64,000 nucleotides of DNA from Streptomyces coacervatus (lineage in GTDB: Bacteria; Actinomycetota; Actinomycetes; Streptomycetales; Streptomycetaceae). Each line of letters opens with the position of its first letter. Positions within the stretch are counted from its first letter, which is position 1. The notes under the pieces were generated by a model. That model was not told the origin of the DNA. It made no database searches and saw nothing but the letters and a program-made list of their open reading frames with translations. A program made the position numbers and the translations under genes. This document shows positions 7,602-15,971 of this stretch, one piece after another. The stretch is from positions 1 to 64,000 of the forward strand of contig NZ_JARHTP010000011.1 of the NCBI RefSeq assembly GCF_029223485.1, written 5' to 3'.

Positions 7602-9233
7602 GTGCACGACGATCTCATCGCCCGGGCCACGACCTGGCTCGCCGAGGACCCCGACCCGGAGACCCGCGACGAGCTCGCCAAGCTCATCGAGGCCGGGGAC
7701 GTCACGGAGCTCGCCGACCGCTTCGGCGGCACCCTCCAGTTCGGCACCGCCGGCCTGCGCGGTGAGCTGGGCGCAGGCCCCATGCGCATGAACCGTTCGG
7801 TCGTCATCCGCGCCGCCGCCGGACTCGCCGCGTACCTCGACGCCAAGGGGCAGCGCGGCGGTCTCGTCGTGATCGGCTACGACGCCCGGTACAAGTCGGC
7901 CGACTTCGCGCGCGACACCGCCGCCGTGATGACGGGCGCGGGCTTCCGGGCCGCGGTACTGCCGCGCCCGCTCCCCACCCCCGTACTCGCCTACGCGATA
8001 AGGCACTTGGGCGCGGTCGCCGGAGTCGAGGTCACCGCCAGCCACAACCCGCCCCGGGACAACGGCTACAAGGTCTACCTCGGCGACGGTTCGCAGATCG
8101 TGCCGCCCGCCGACGCGGAGATCGCCGCCGAGATCGACGCGATCGTCTCCCTGCACGACGTGCCGCGTCCGGAAGCCGGCTGGGAGACCCTCGACGGGGG
8201 CGTCCTGAACGCCTATCTGGCCCGCACGGACGCCGTGCTCGCCGCCGGTTCCCCCCGCACCGCCCGCACCGTCTACACGGCGATGCACGGCGTCGGCAAG
8301 GACACCCTGCTCGCCGCGTTCGCCCGCGCCGGGTTCCCGGAGCCCGTCCTCGTCGCCGAACAGGCCGAGCCGGACCCGGACTTCCCCACCGTCGCCTTCC
8401 CCAACCCGGAAGAGCCCGGCGCCATGGACCTCGCCTTCGCCAAGGCCCGCGAGACCGACCCGGACCTGATCATCGCCAACGACCCCGACGCGGACCGCTG
8501 CGCCGCTGCCGTGAAGGACGGCGGCGAGTGGCGGATGCTGCGCGGCGACGAGGTCGGCGCGCTTCTCGCCGCCCATCTCGTCAGGCGCGGGGCACGGGGC
8601 ACCTTCGCCGAGTCGATCGTCTCGTCCTCCCTGCTCGGCCGTATCGCCCAGAAGGCGGGTCTGCCGTACGAGGAGACCCTCACCGGCTTCAAGTGGATCG
8701 CCCGCGTCGAGGGTCTGCGCTACGGCTACGAGGAGGCGCTCGGCTACTGCGTCGACCCGGACGGCGTACGCGACAAGGACGGCATCACCGCCGCGCTCCT
8801 GATCACCGAGCTGGCCTCCGAGCTCAAGGAGGAGGGACGGACCCTGCCGGACCTCCTCGACGACCTCGCCGTCGAGCACGGGCTGCACGCCACCGACCAG
8901 CTCTCGGTCCGGGTGGAGGACCTGTCGGTCATCGCCCGGGCCATGGAGCAGCTGCGCGAGCAGCCGCCGACCGAGCTGGCGGGCCTCGCCATCACCAAGG
9001 CCGAGGACCTCACCCTGGGCACCGACAGACTGCCGCCCACCGACGGGCTGCGCTACACGCTCGACGGCGCCCGCGTCATCGTCCGCCCGAGCGGCACGGA
9101 GCCGAAGCTGAAGTGCTATCTGGAGGTCGTGGTCCCCGTCGCCGCGCACGCCGGCCTGCCGGCGGCCCACGCCACCGCGAACGACCTCCTCGCGGCGATC
9201 AAGCGGGACCTGTCGGCGGCGGCCGGCATCTGA
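7602..9233 (+). CDS. phosphosugar mutase (phosphomannomutase/phosphoglucomutase superfamily), probable phosphopentomutase
   Basis: 543 residues of the alpha-D-phosphohexomutase fold. The signatures appear in order: GTAGLRG (~residue 48), the phosphoserine loop TASHNPPRDNGYKVY (~residue 145), the metal loop DPDADRC (~residue 296), the sugar loop GYEEALGYCVDPDGVRDKDG (~residue 375) and the phosphate loop RPSGTEPKLKCY near residue 495. The EEALGY sugar loop resembles the PGM2/PgcA branch, which includes phosphopentomutases. Its place between pnp and deoC, and the absence of deoB here, suggest it converts (deoxy)ribose 1-phosphate to the 5-phosphate. Named phosphomannomutase in many genomes. GTG start; GAGAGG lies upstream. 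Confidence 0.9.
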   Translation: MHDDLIARATTWLAEDPDPETRDELAKLIEAGDVTELADRFGGTLQFGTAGLRGELGAGPMRMNRSVVIRAAAGLAAYLDAKGQRGGLVVIGYDARYKSADFARDTAAVMTGAGFRAAVLPRPLPTPVLAYAIRHLGAVAGVEVTASHNPPRDNGYKVYLGDGSQIVPPADAEIAAEIDAIVSLHDVPRPEAGWETLDGGVLNAYLARTDAVLAAGSPRTARTVYTAMHGVGKDTLLAAFARAGFPEPVLVAEQAEPDPDFPTVAFPNPEEPGAMDLAFAKARETDPDLIIANDPDADRCAAAVKDGGEWRMLRGDEVGALLAAHLVRRGARGTFAESIVSSSLLGRIAQKAGLPYEETLTGFKWIARVEGLRYGYEEALGYCVDPDGVRDKDGITAALLITELASELKEEGRTLPDLLDDLAVEHGLHATDQLSVRVEDLSVIARAMEQLREQPPTELAGLAITKAEDLTLGTDRLPPTDGLRYTLDGARVIVRPSGTEPKLKCYLEVVVPVAAHAGLPAAHATANDLLAAIKRDLSAAAGI

Positions 9234-9256
9234 GCCACGCGTCTGAGCCACTTGAC

Positions 9257-9289
9257 GGGGTGCCCGCGGCCATTGCCCGGGGGCACCCC
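9257..9289 (+). terminator. hairpin terminator after the phosphosugar mutase gene
   Basis: GGGGTGCCC (9257-9265) pairs with GGGCACCCC (9281-9289). It is followed by only a short T pair, as is common in Streptomyces. It separates this operon from the convergent PH-domain genes. Confidence 0.65.
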
Positions 9290-9408
9290 TTCGAGTGATT
9301 CACCCAGGGCTGTTGACCCGGCGGCCACGCCCCGGCACCCGGGCTCCTGCTGCCCGTCGCCCTGCACCTGACCCGCACCGAGTTCCATGACTTCTGGTTC
9401 CATGCCCT

Positions 9409-11064
9409 CTACGGGAGCAGCAGGAGCGCGGCCGTCCAGGCCAGCGCCACCAGCACACCCAGCGGCCACAGCAGCCGGGCGCGGTCCCGCTCGCCGGCCC
9501 GGACGAGCGGCCGGTACCCGGGTTCCTGCCACATCGCGGTGATCTCGGCGGCCGTCCGCTCGTAGGGATGGATGTAGCCGAGCCTCCGCTCCAGCCGCGG
9601 CCACCGGAACCCCACCACGCCCCATTCGTCGAACGAGGCCCGGTGGCTGTCGATGTTCAGCTCGGGGCCCTTGCACCGCACGACGCGTATGTGGTCCCAG
9701 GCGATGTGCTGGGCGCGGCGGAAGCCGTTGAACCACAGGCCTTCGCTGTCGGCGGTGATGCGCCAGGCCAGCACGCGCGGCAGCAGCAGGGCGGCGACGG
9801 CCCCGAGGGCGCCGCCGACGCCGTACCGCCAGAATCCGGTCTCGCCCCAGAAGAAGTGCCCGGCCCACAGCACCGCCCCGGCGGTGGTGAGCCAGTCGGA
9901 CCAGCCTGCGCGCCAGCGGCGTACGCCCTTGCCGGCCACGGCGTACGGATCGTCGGCGACGGCCTCGGCGGCCACCCGGCTGCGCTCCTCGTACTGCGCG
10001 TCGCGCTTCGCCTCGTACTTCTCCATGAGGAGCTCGCGCCGGACGCGGCCGTCCGACAGGGGCCGTACGGGCCCCACCGACCGCTCGACGACGACCGGTT
10101 CTCCCGGCTTCTCGGCGACGCTGACGATCAGCACCTCGGCGCCGTCGTACGGGGCTCCGTACAGGACGGCCTCGCGGAGCGGGCCGGGTTCGTCGTCCGC
10201 GATGCGGTCGAGGAGCTCGTCGATCTCCGCGTCGTCGAGTTTCTCCTCGTCGTCCGCGTCCTCGACGTCCACATCCGTGACGGAGACGGTGAACAGGGGC
10301 CGCAGGGCCCCGAGGTCGTCGGCGGCGAAGACCTCGGTGTCCGCCTCCACGCCCTCGCGCACCAGCACCCGCAGGACGGGCGCCGGGGCGCTGCGCAGCG
10401 CGGCGGCGCGGCGCCGGCCCAGGTGGCCGGAGAGCAGCACGGTAAGGCCCACCCCGGCGAGGCAGCAGCCGACCGCCGAGTCCAGGTTGCGGTCGTCGGG
10501 GGTGTCGAAACCGAGGGCGGCGACGGCGAGTGCGGCGCCCGCCGCGAACAGCACGGCTCCGAGCCAGAGGAACAGCTTCCCGCGCCGCAGCGGCCTGCCC
10601 GCGTCCGGCAGCACCGCCGTCACGCCGCCGGTGGCCGCCAGGGCCGCCTCCCGCTGCCGTTCACGGGCCTGCAGACGCAGCTGGGCGGTCCGCGCGAAGG
10701 CACCCGCGACCAGGACACCGCAGGGGATCACCAGCCAGGACGGCGCCAGGGGCAGCCCGGCGACCATGACGACCTGCATCGCCGCCGTGACCCGTACGAC
10801 CTCGGGCCGCACCAGCAGCCACACCACCTGCAGGCCCAGGAACGCCGCGACGAAGCCGGGCACCCCCGCGGCGGCCAGCGCGCAGCCGCCGATCAGGGCG
10901 AGGGTGCCCATGGCGAGGACGAGGCGCCGGGGCACCCGCACCGGAACCCAGCGCGGCGGCAGCGCCTGCGTCCAGCGGCGGGCCCCGGCGCTGTCCCAGG
11001 CCGGGCAGCCGTCCGGTACGGCGGAGGCGGGCAGCCGCAAGGGCTGCCGGGAAGTCGTGCTCAT
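9409..11064 (-). CDS. membrane protein with C-terminal bacterial PH-like domain
   Basis: 551 residues, no enzyme motif. Hydrophobic segments lie at about residues 50-90, 105-130, 165-185 and 215-235, with another pair near 415-455. A soluble, acidic Asp/Glu-rich insert (DVEDADDEEKLDDAEIDELL) lies between them. The last ~100 residues resemble a bPH domain (LAWRITADSEGLWFNGFRRAQHIAWDHIRVV). ATG 11064 is chosen over the longer in-frame start at 11172, which adds a Thr/Pro-rich leader. The next gene upstream on this strand encodes another PH-domain membrane protein 141 bp away, so the two are likely an operon. Function unknown. Confidence 0.75.
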   Translation of the reverse strand: MSTTSRQPLRLPASAVPDGCPAWDSAGARRWTQALPPRWVPVRVPRRLVLAMGTLALIGGCALAAAGVPGFVAAFLGLQVVWLLVRPEVVRVTAAMQVVMVAGLPLAPSWLVIPCGVLVAGAFARTAQLRLQARERQREAALAATGGVTAVLPDAGRPLRRGKLFLWLGAVLFAAGAALAVAALGFDTPDDRNLDSAVGCCLAGVGLTVLLSGHLGRRRAAALRSAPAPVLRVLVREGVEADTEVFAADDLGALRPLFTVSVTDVDVEDADDEEKLDDAEIDELLDRIADDEPGPLREAVLYGAPYDGAEVLIVSVAEKPGEPVVVERSVGPVRPLSDGRVRRELLMEKYEAKRDAQYEERSRVAAEAVADDPYAVAGKGVRRWRAGWSDWLTTAGAVLWAGHFFWGETGFWRYGVGGALGAVAALLLPRVLAWRITADSEGLWFNGFRRAQHIAWDHIRVVRCKGPELNIDSHRASFDEWGVVGFRWPRLERRLGYIHPYERTAAEITAMWQEPGYRPLVRAGERDRARLLWPLGVLVALAWTAALLLLP

Positions 11065-11205
11065 CGTTTCCCAGACGGTCAGGACCACAGGGGTGTCAGC
11101 GGTCCTCGGTTCCGTCCGGGTGGGGGCGGCCGTCGTGGCCGAGGTGTGTGCAGGCAGAGCATGCACAGGCAAGCTGTGAAGCAGCAGCCGGGCCGTACGG
11201 CCGGG

Positions 11206-11916
11206 TCAGCCCAGGGCCACCAGAATCGCCAGCAGCACCGCCCCGGCCACCGCCGGCCCCGCGATCTCGTACGCCCAGCGCACGGTCACCTCGCCCTGCG
11301 TGGACTCGGCCTCGCCCCGGGCCTCCAGCAGCTCGCGCAGGTCGTCCATGACCTTGTCGGTCTCGGCGCGCGCGGGCCCCTCCGGGACGGCGGCGCCGCC
11401 CGAGAACCCTCCGGTCCCGAAGCCGCCGCCGAGACCGCCCATACGGCCCCGCCGGCCCCGTCCGCTCGCCTCCGCGGCCCGGTCGGCCGTCGCCCTGGCG
11501 TCCCGCCGCGCCGCCTTCTTCCGCGCCCGCAGCGAGACGGGGACGGCCCACAGCTGGTACTTGCCGCCGGACTTCGCGACGACCTCGTTGGAGTAGCTGG
11601 ACCGCAGCGAGACGACCTGCCCCCAGGGCACCACGACGACGCGGAAGGGGTTGCGGATGCGCAGCCGCTCCTCGTTGGCGTAGACGGCGGGGCGCAGCGT
11701 GAAGGCGGCGACCAGCGGCACGATCAGGATCAGCGTGGCGAGCGCCAGCCACGGTGTGCGGCCGTGCCCGGAGACGATCGCGTCGATGCCGAGCCAGCCC
11801 GCGATGGCAAGCAGCAGAACGCCGCCCGCGATCCCCGCGGGCGACCGGTAGACCCGGTCCTTGGTCTCGGGGGCCGAGGGCTGCGGTGCTGGTGACTCGT
11901 GGTCCGGGGTCGTCAT
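11206..11916 (-). CDS. PH-domain membrane protein
   Basis: 236 residues. Two N-terminal membrane segments (AGIAGGVLLLAIAGWLGIDAI and LALATLILIVPLVAAF) are followed by a bPH-like beta domain (YANEERLRIRNPFRVVVVPWGQVVSLRSSYSNEV). A Gly/Arg linker and a last membrane helix (AGPAVAGAVLLAILVAL) end the protein. The conserved pairing of VPWGQV with the preceding hydrophobic segments is typical of actinobacterial PH-domain membrane proteins of unknown role. It is divergent from deoC. The start codon is 83 bp from the deoC operator. Confidence 0.82.
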   Translation of the reverse strand: MTTPDHESPAPQPSAPETKDRVYRSPAGIAGGVLLLAIAGWLGIDAIVSGHGRTPWLALATLILIVPLVAAFTLRPAVYANEERLRIRNPFRVVVVPWGQVVSLRSSYSNEVVAKSGGKYQLWAVPVSLRARKKAARRDARATADRAAEASGRGRRGRMGGLGGGFGTGGFSGGAAVPEGPARAETDKVMDDLRELLEARGEAESTQGEVTVRWAYEIAGPAVAGAVLLAILVALG

Positions 11917-11998
11917 GCTGCCGATTGTGCCCGACGGCCGCGGCGATGCTCATACGTGGTGGGTGCGCACTCGATGAGCGACCGGGGGTGTACAGCCG

Positions 11999-12017
11999 CT
12001 ACGCGCGTAGATATGCT
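11999..12017 (+). promoter_or_regulatory. deoC promoter with CTACGCGCGTAG operator
   Basis: The palindrome CTACGCGCGTAG (11999-12010) is followed after one base by TATGCT (12012-12017), a good -10 hexamer. The GTG at 12024 is 6 nt further on, giving a leaderless start. Confidence 0.75.
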
Positions 12018-12023
12018 CGTCTG

Positions 12024-12989
12024 GTGACCATGCCCACCACTGCACACACAGCTCACGCTCTCGCTGACGTCACCGCGTCCGACAGCACGCTGCGCCGCTT
12101 CCTCCACGGGCTGCCCGGCGTCGACGCGGTCGGCCTGGAGGCGCGCGCCGCCTCGCTCGGCACCCGTTCCATCAAGACCACCGCGAAGGCGTACGCCATC
12201 GACCTCGCCATCTCGATGGTCGACCTGACGACGCTGGAAGGCGCGGACACCCCGGGCAAGGTCCGGGCGCTCGGCGCCAAGGCGGTCCACCCCGACCCCA
12301 CGGACCGTACGACGCCGGCGACCGCGGCCGTCTGCGTCTACCCCGACATGGTGCCCGCCGCCAAGGAGGCCGTCGCCGGCTCGACCGTGAAGGTCGCCTC
12401 GGTCGCCACCGCCTTCCCGGCCGGGCGTGCCGCCCTCGCCGTGAAGCTGGCCGACGTGCACGAGGCCGTCGCCGCGGGCGCCGACGAGATCGACATGGTC
12501 ATCGACCGCGGGGCGTTCCTCGCGGGCAACTACATGAAGGTCTACGACGAGATCGTCGCCGTGAAGGAGGCCTGCGGGACATCGGCCCGCCTCAAGGTCA
12601 TCTTCGAGACCGGCGAGTTGTCGACGTACGACAACATCCGCCGCGCGAGCTGGCTCGGCATGCTGGCGGGCGCCGACTTCATCAAGACGTCCACCGGCAA
12701 GGTCGCGGTCAACGCCACGCCCGCCAACACCCTGTTGATGCTGGAAGCCGTGCGCGACTTCCGCGCCCAGACCGGCATCCAGATCGGCGTGAAGCCCGCC
12801 GGCGGGATCCGCACCTCCAAGGACGCGATCAAGTTCCTCGTCCTGGTCAACGAGACCGCGGGCGAGGACTGGCTGTCCAACCACTGGTTCCGCTTCGGCG
12901 CCTCCTCGCTCCTGAACGACCTGCTGATGCAGCGTCAGAAGCTGGCCACCGGCCGCTACTCCGGCCCCGACTACGTGACGGTGGACTGA
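12024..12989 (+). CDS. deoC: deoxyribose-phosphate aldolase
   Basis: 321 residues. Splits 2-deoxyribose 5-phosphate into glyceraldehyde 3-phosphate and acetaldehyde. Class I aldolase TIM barrel: VAFP-like segment VATAFPAG, GADEIDMVIDRGAFLAGNY, the Schiff-base lysine in GADFIKTSTGK and the second active-site lysine in IGVKPAGGIR. Length is above the ~220-260 of many DeoC proteins because of an N-terminal extension, as in other actinobacteria. GTG 12024 fits the leaderless promoter; ATG 12030, two codons on, is the alternative. The two aldehyde dehydrogenase genes follow at 6-bp and -8-bp spacing, a good arrangement for removing the acetaldehyde. Confidence 0.95.
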   Translation: MTMPTTAHTAHALADVTASDSTLRRFLHGLPGVDAVGLEARAASLGTRSIKTTAKAYAIDLAISMVDLTTLEGADTPGKVRALGAKAVHPDPTDRTTPATAAVCVYPDMVPAAKEAVAGSTVKVASVATAFPAGRAALAVKLADVHEAVAAGADEIDMVIDRGAFLAGNYMKVYDEIVAVKEACGTSARLKVIFETGELSTYDNIRRASWLGMLAGADFIKTSTGKVAVNATPANTLLMLEAVRDFRAQTGIQIGVKPAGGIRTSKDAIKFLVLVNETAGEDWLSNHWFRFGASSLLNDLLMQRQKLATGRYSGPDYVTVD

Positions 12990-12995
12990 TCCATC

Positions 12996-14426
12996 ATGGC
13001 TTTTGAGTACGCACCCGCACCCGAGTCCCGCGCGATCGTCGACATCGCGCCCTCGTACGGCCTGTTCATCGACGGCGAGTTCACGGAAGCCGCCGACGGC
13101 AAGGTCTTCAAGACGGTCTCCCCGAGCACGGAGGAAGTGCTGTCGGAGATCGCCCAGGCCGGTCCCGAGGACGTCGACCGCGCGGTGAAGGCCGCCCGCA
13201 AGGCGTTCGAGAAGTGGTCCGCGCTGCCCGGTTCCGAGCGCGCGAAGTACCTGTTCCGCATCGCCCGGATCATCCAGGAGCGCAGCCGCGAACTGGCCGT
13301 CCTGGAAACCCTGGACAACGGCAAGCCCATCAAGGAGACGAGGGACGCCGACCTGCCCCTGGTCGCCGCGCACTTCTTCTACTACGCGGGCTGGGCGGAC
13401 AAGCTCGACCACGCCGGCTTCGGCACGGACCCGCGGCCGCTCGGCGTGGCGGGCCAGGTCATCCCCTGGAACTTCCCGCTGCTGATGCTGGCGTGGAAGA
13501 TCGCCCCGGCGCTGGCGACCGGCAACACAGTCGTCCTCAAGCCCGCCGAGACGACCCCGCTCTCCGCGCTCTTCTTCGCGGACATCTGCCGCCAGGCCGG
13601 CCTGCCCAAGGGCGTCGTCAACATCCTTCCCGGCTACGGCGACACGGGCGCCGCGCTCGTCGCGCACCCGGACGTCAACAAGGTCGCGTTCACGGGCTCC
13701 ACGGCCGTCGGCAAGGAGATCGCGAAGACCGTCGCGGGCACCCGCAAGAAGCTCACCCTCGAACTGGGCGGCAAGGGCGCCAACATCGTCTTCGACGACG
13801 CCCCCATCGACCAGGCCGTCGAAGGCATCGTCAACGGGATCTTCTTCAACCAGGGCCAGGTCTGCTGCGCGGGCTCCCGCCTCCTCGTCCAGGAGTCGAT
13901 CCAGGACGAGCTGCTGGACTCGCTCAAGCGCCGCCTGACCACCCTCCGCCTCGGCGACCCGCTGGACAAGAACACGGACATCGGCGCGATCAACTCCGAG
14001 GAACAGCTCTCCCGAATCACCTCACTGGTCGAACAGGGCGAGGCGGAGGGCGCCGAGCGCTGGTCCCCGGCCTGCGAAATCCCCTCCTCCGGCTACTGGT
14101 TCGCCCCGACGCTCTTCACGAACGTCACCCAGGCGCACCGCATCGCCCGCGACGAGATCTTCGGCCCGGTGCTGTCGGTCCTGACCTTCCGTACGCCCGA
14201 CGAGGCGGTCGCCAAGGCCAACAACACGCAGTACGGCCTGTCGGCGGGCATCTGGACCGAGAAGGGGTCCCGGATCCTCGCCGTCGCCAACAAGCTGCGC
14301 GCGGGCGTCGTCTGGTCCAACACGTTCAACAAGTTCGACCCGACCTCGCCGTTCGGCGGCTACAAGGAGTCGGGCTTCGGCCGCGAGGGCGGTCGTCACG
14401 GCCTGGAGGCGTACCTCGATGTCTGA
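12996..14426 (+). CDS. aldehyde dehydrogenase (NAD-dependent)
   Basis: 476 residues, full length for the family. Order of motifs: VIPWNFPLLMLAWKIAPALATGNTVVLKPAE (cofactor binding), FTGSTAVGKEIA (Rossmann turn), LELGGKGANIV (general-base Glu), GQVCCAGSR (catalytic Cys), EIFGPVLSV and PFGGYKESGFGREGG. It is six bases behind deoC and overlaps the next gene by 8 bp. I infer that it oxidises the acetaldehyde made by DeoC; the substrate is not proven by sequence. Confidence 0.93.
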   Translation: MAFEYAPAPESRAIVDIAPSYGLFIDGEFTEAADGKVFKTVSPSTEEVLSEIAQAGPEDVDRAVKAARKAFEKWSALPGSERAKYLFRIARIIQERSRELAVLETLDNGKPIKETRDADLPLVAAHFFYYAGWADKLDHAGFGTDPRPLGVAGQVIPWNFPLLMLAWKIAPALATGNTVVLKPAETTPLSALFFADICRQAGLPKGVVNILPGYGDTGAALVAHPDVNKVAFTGSTAVGKEIAKTVAGTRKKLTLELGGKGANIVFDDAPIDQAVEGIVNGIFFNQGQVCCAGSRLLVQESIQDELLDSLKRRLTTLRLGDPLDKNTDIGAINSEEQLSRITSLVEQGEAEGAERWSPACEIPSSGYWFAPTLFTNVTQAHRIARDEIFGPVLSVLTFRTPDEAVAKANNTQYGLSAGIWTEKGSRILAVANKLRAGVVWSNTFNKFDPTSPFGGYKESGFGREGGRHGLEAYLDV

Positions 14427-15312
14427 ACGCTTGACTGTCTTCAAGACCTACAAGCTGTACGTCGGCGGGAAGTTCCCGCGTTCCGAGAGCGGCCGGGTGT
14501 ACGAGGTGACGGACAAGAAGGGCAACTGGCTGGCGAACGTGCCCCTTTCGTCCCGCAAGGACGCCCGTGACGCGGTGGTCGCCGCGCGCAAGGCATTCGG
14601 CGGCTGGGCGGGCGCGACGGCGTACAACCGCGGCCAGATCCTCTACCGCATCGCCGAGATGCTGGAGGGCCGCCGCGAGCAGTTCGCACGTGAAGTGGCG
14701 GACGCGGAAGGGCTGTCGAAGTCGAAGGCCGCCGTGGTCGTGGACGCGGCGATCGACCGCTGGGTCTGGTACGCGGGCTGGACCGACAAGATCGCCCAGG
14801 TCGTCGGCGGCGGAAACCCGGTCGCGGGCCCGTTCTTCAACCTGTCCTCCCCCGAGCCGACGGGCGTGGTCACCGTCCTGGCCCCCCAGGAGTCGTCCTT
14901 CCTCGGCCTGGTCTCCGTCATCGCCCCGGTGATCGCGACCGGCAACACGGCGATCGTGATCGCGAGCGAGAAGTCCCCGCTCCCGGCTCTGTCACTGGGC
15001 GAGGTGCTCGCCACCTCCGACCTCCCCGGCGGCGTCGTCAACATCCTCTCCGGCCGTACGGCGGAGATCGCGGCACCGCTGGCCGCACACCAGGACGTCA
15101 ACGCGATCGACCTCGCCGGCGCCGACGCCGTACTGGCGAAGGAGCTGGAGATCGCGGCAGCGGACAACCTGAAGCGCGTGCTCCGTCCACAGCCTGTGGA
15201 TGAAGTCGACTGGTCGGCGACTCCGGGGATCGACCGCATGACGGCGTTCCTGGAGACGAAAACGGTGTGGCACCCGACGGGGTCACTGGGCGCGTCAGGC
15301 TCGTCGTACTGA
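14419..15312 (+). CDS. truncated aldehyde dehydrogenase-like protein without catalytic domain
   Basis: 297 residues. The N-terminal two-thirds aligns with the cofactor-binding half of aldehyde dehydrogenases (YKLYVGGKFPRSESGRVYEV, VAARKAFGGWAGATAYNRGQILYRIAEML, then VLAPQESSFLGLVSVIAPVIATGNTAIVIASE). The catalytic Glu (LGG) and Cys (GQxC) segments are absent. After residue ~260 the chain ends with a short tail. It overlaps the full-length enzyme gene by 8 bp and is clearly translated with it. It is a pseudo-enzyme and possibly a structural or regulatory partner. The frame shows no decay signs. Confidence 0.88.
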   Translation: MSERLTVFKTYKLYVGGKFPRSESGRVYEVTDKKGNWLANVPLSSRKDARDAVVAARKAFGGWAGATAYNRGQILYRIAEMLEGRREQFAREVADAEGLSKSKAAVVVDAAIDRWVWYAGWTDKIAQVVGGGNPVAGPFFNLSSPEPTGVVTVLAPQESSFLGLVSVIAPVIATGNTAIVIASEKSPLPALSLGEVLATSDLPGGVVNILSGRTAEIAAPLAAHQDVNAIDLAGADAVLAKELEIAAADNLKRVLRPQPVDEVDWSATPGIDRMTAFLETKTVWHPTGSLGASGSSY

Positions 15313-15341
15313 GTAACTGAGTAATTGAGTAACTGAGTACT
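15311..15341 (+). repeat. 8-bp tandem repeat with stops in all frames
   Basis: GAGTAACT, GAGTAATT, GAGTAACT and GAGTACT run head to tail right after the stop codon of the truncated dehydrogenase gene. The 8-nt period puts TGA or TAA in all three frames within 25 bases. Confidence 0.7.
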
Positions 15342-15371
15342 GGAAGTACTGGCTGACCGGCCCTGCAGACC

Positions 15372-15413
15372 GAGAGCCGCGTCCTCCCTCCGTCCGGGGA
15401 AGACGCGGCTCTC
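15372..15413. terminator. bidirectional terminator between convergent genes
   Basis: GAGAGCCGCGTC (15372-15383) pairs with GACGCGGCTCTC (15402-15413) around an 18-nt loop. It lies between the deoC operon and the minus-strand secreted-protein gene. Confidence 0.7.
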
Positions 15414-15443
15414 ACTCGTCCGCCGGCGGCCCGGCGGTCCGGC

Positions 15444-15845
15444 TCAGACCAGGTGGCCGCCCAGCAGCATTGCGGCCGTCCCCAGCGCCGCCGGAACCGT
15501 ACCGACCGGGCTCTCCTCGGCGAGGCCGGTCAGACCCGAGAGCGGGCCGGCGATGTGAGGGTTGTCCATCGGGGCGACGGTGTTGCGGGTGAGGGCGTTG
15601 CGATTCAGGCCCTGGACGGAGCCGGTGACGGACCGCACCTGGCCGGTCGGCGCCTGCAGGCTCTTCTGCGGGTCGAGCTTGCTGAGCGCGTTGGCCGCGG
15701 CGACCGGCGACACGGGCACCTTCACGGCGGCGGTGGAGTCCGCGGACGCGGTCGCCGCGCTTGCGCCCAGTGCCGCCGAGACGGTGGCGAGGGCGATCAG
15801 GGCGCGCTGGGCGTGGGGCTTGGCGGGGGAAGCGTGTCGTGCCAT
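15444..15845 (-). CDS. small secreted protein
   Basis: 133 residues with a cleavable signal peptide: Lys/Arg-rich start, hydrophobic ALIALATVSAALGASAATASA, and probable cleavage after ASA near residue 35. The mature part is Ala/Pro/Leu/Gly-rich with PVSPVAAANALSKL and SVTGSVQGLNRNAL. It has no known domain. ATG 15845 is chosen because AAGGTG lies 9 nt upstream. The window holds a second protein of the same style (21845-22186), sharing the pattern of SVT, LPA and GLxG segments and a C-terminal Leu-Gly-Gly. Extracellular, role unknown. Confidence 0.75.
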   Translation of the reverse strand: MARHASPAKPHAQRALIALATVSAALGASAATASADSTAAVKVPVSPVAAANALSKLDPQKSLQAPTGQVRSVTGSVQGLNRNALTRNTVAPMDNPHIAGPLSGLTGLAEESPVGTVPAALGTAAMLLGGHLV

Positions 15846-15971
15846 TGCAGTAGTCACCTTGGATTCGCTGAGTAATCAGGTCGACACGAAGGGTAGTTGA
15901 GATGTGATGCGCACTCCAAAGCCGACCCGCGGGGTCGGCAACGCGTACGGAATACGTCAAACTGGTGTCCC

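Noticed and set aside
9568..11895. Long plus-strand open frame over the PH-domain genes
   Set aside because: It is the GC-driven antisense shadow of two well-supported minus-strand membrane protein genes. Its translation is low-complexity Gly/Ala/Arg/Gln.
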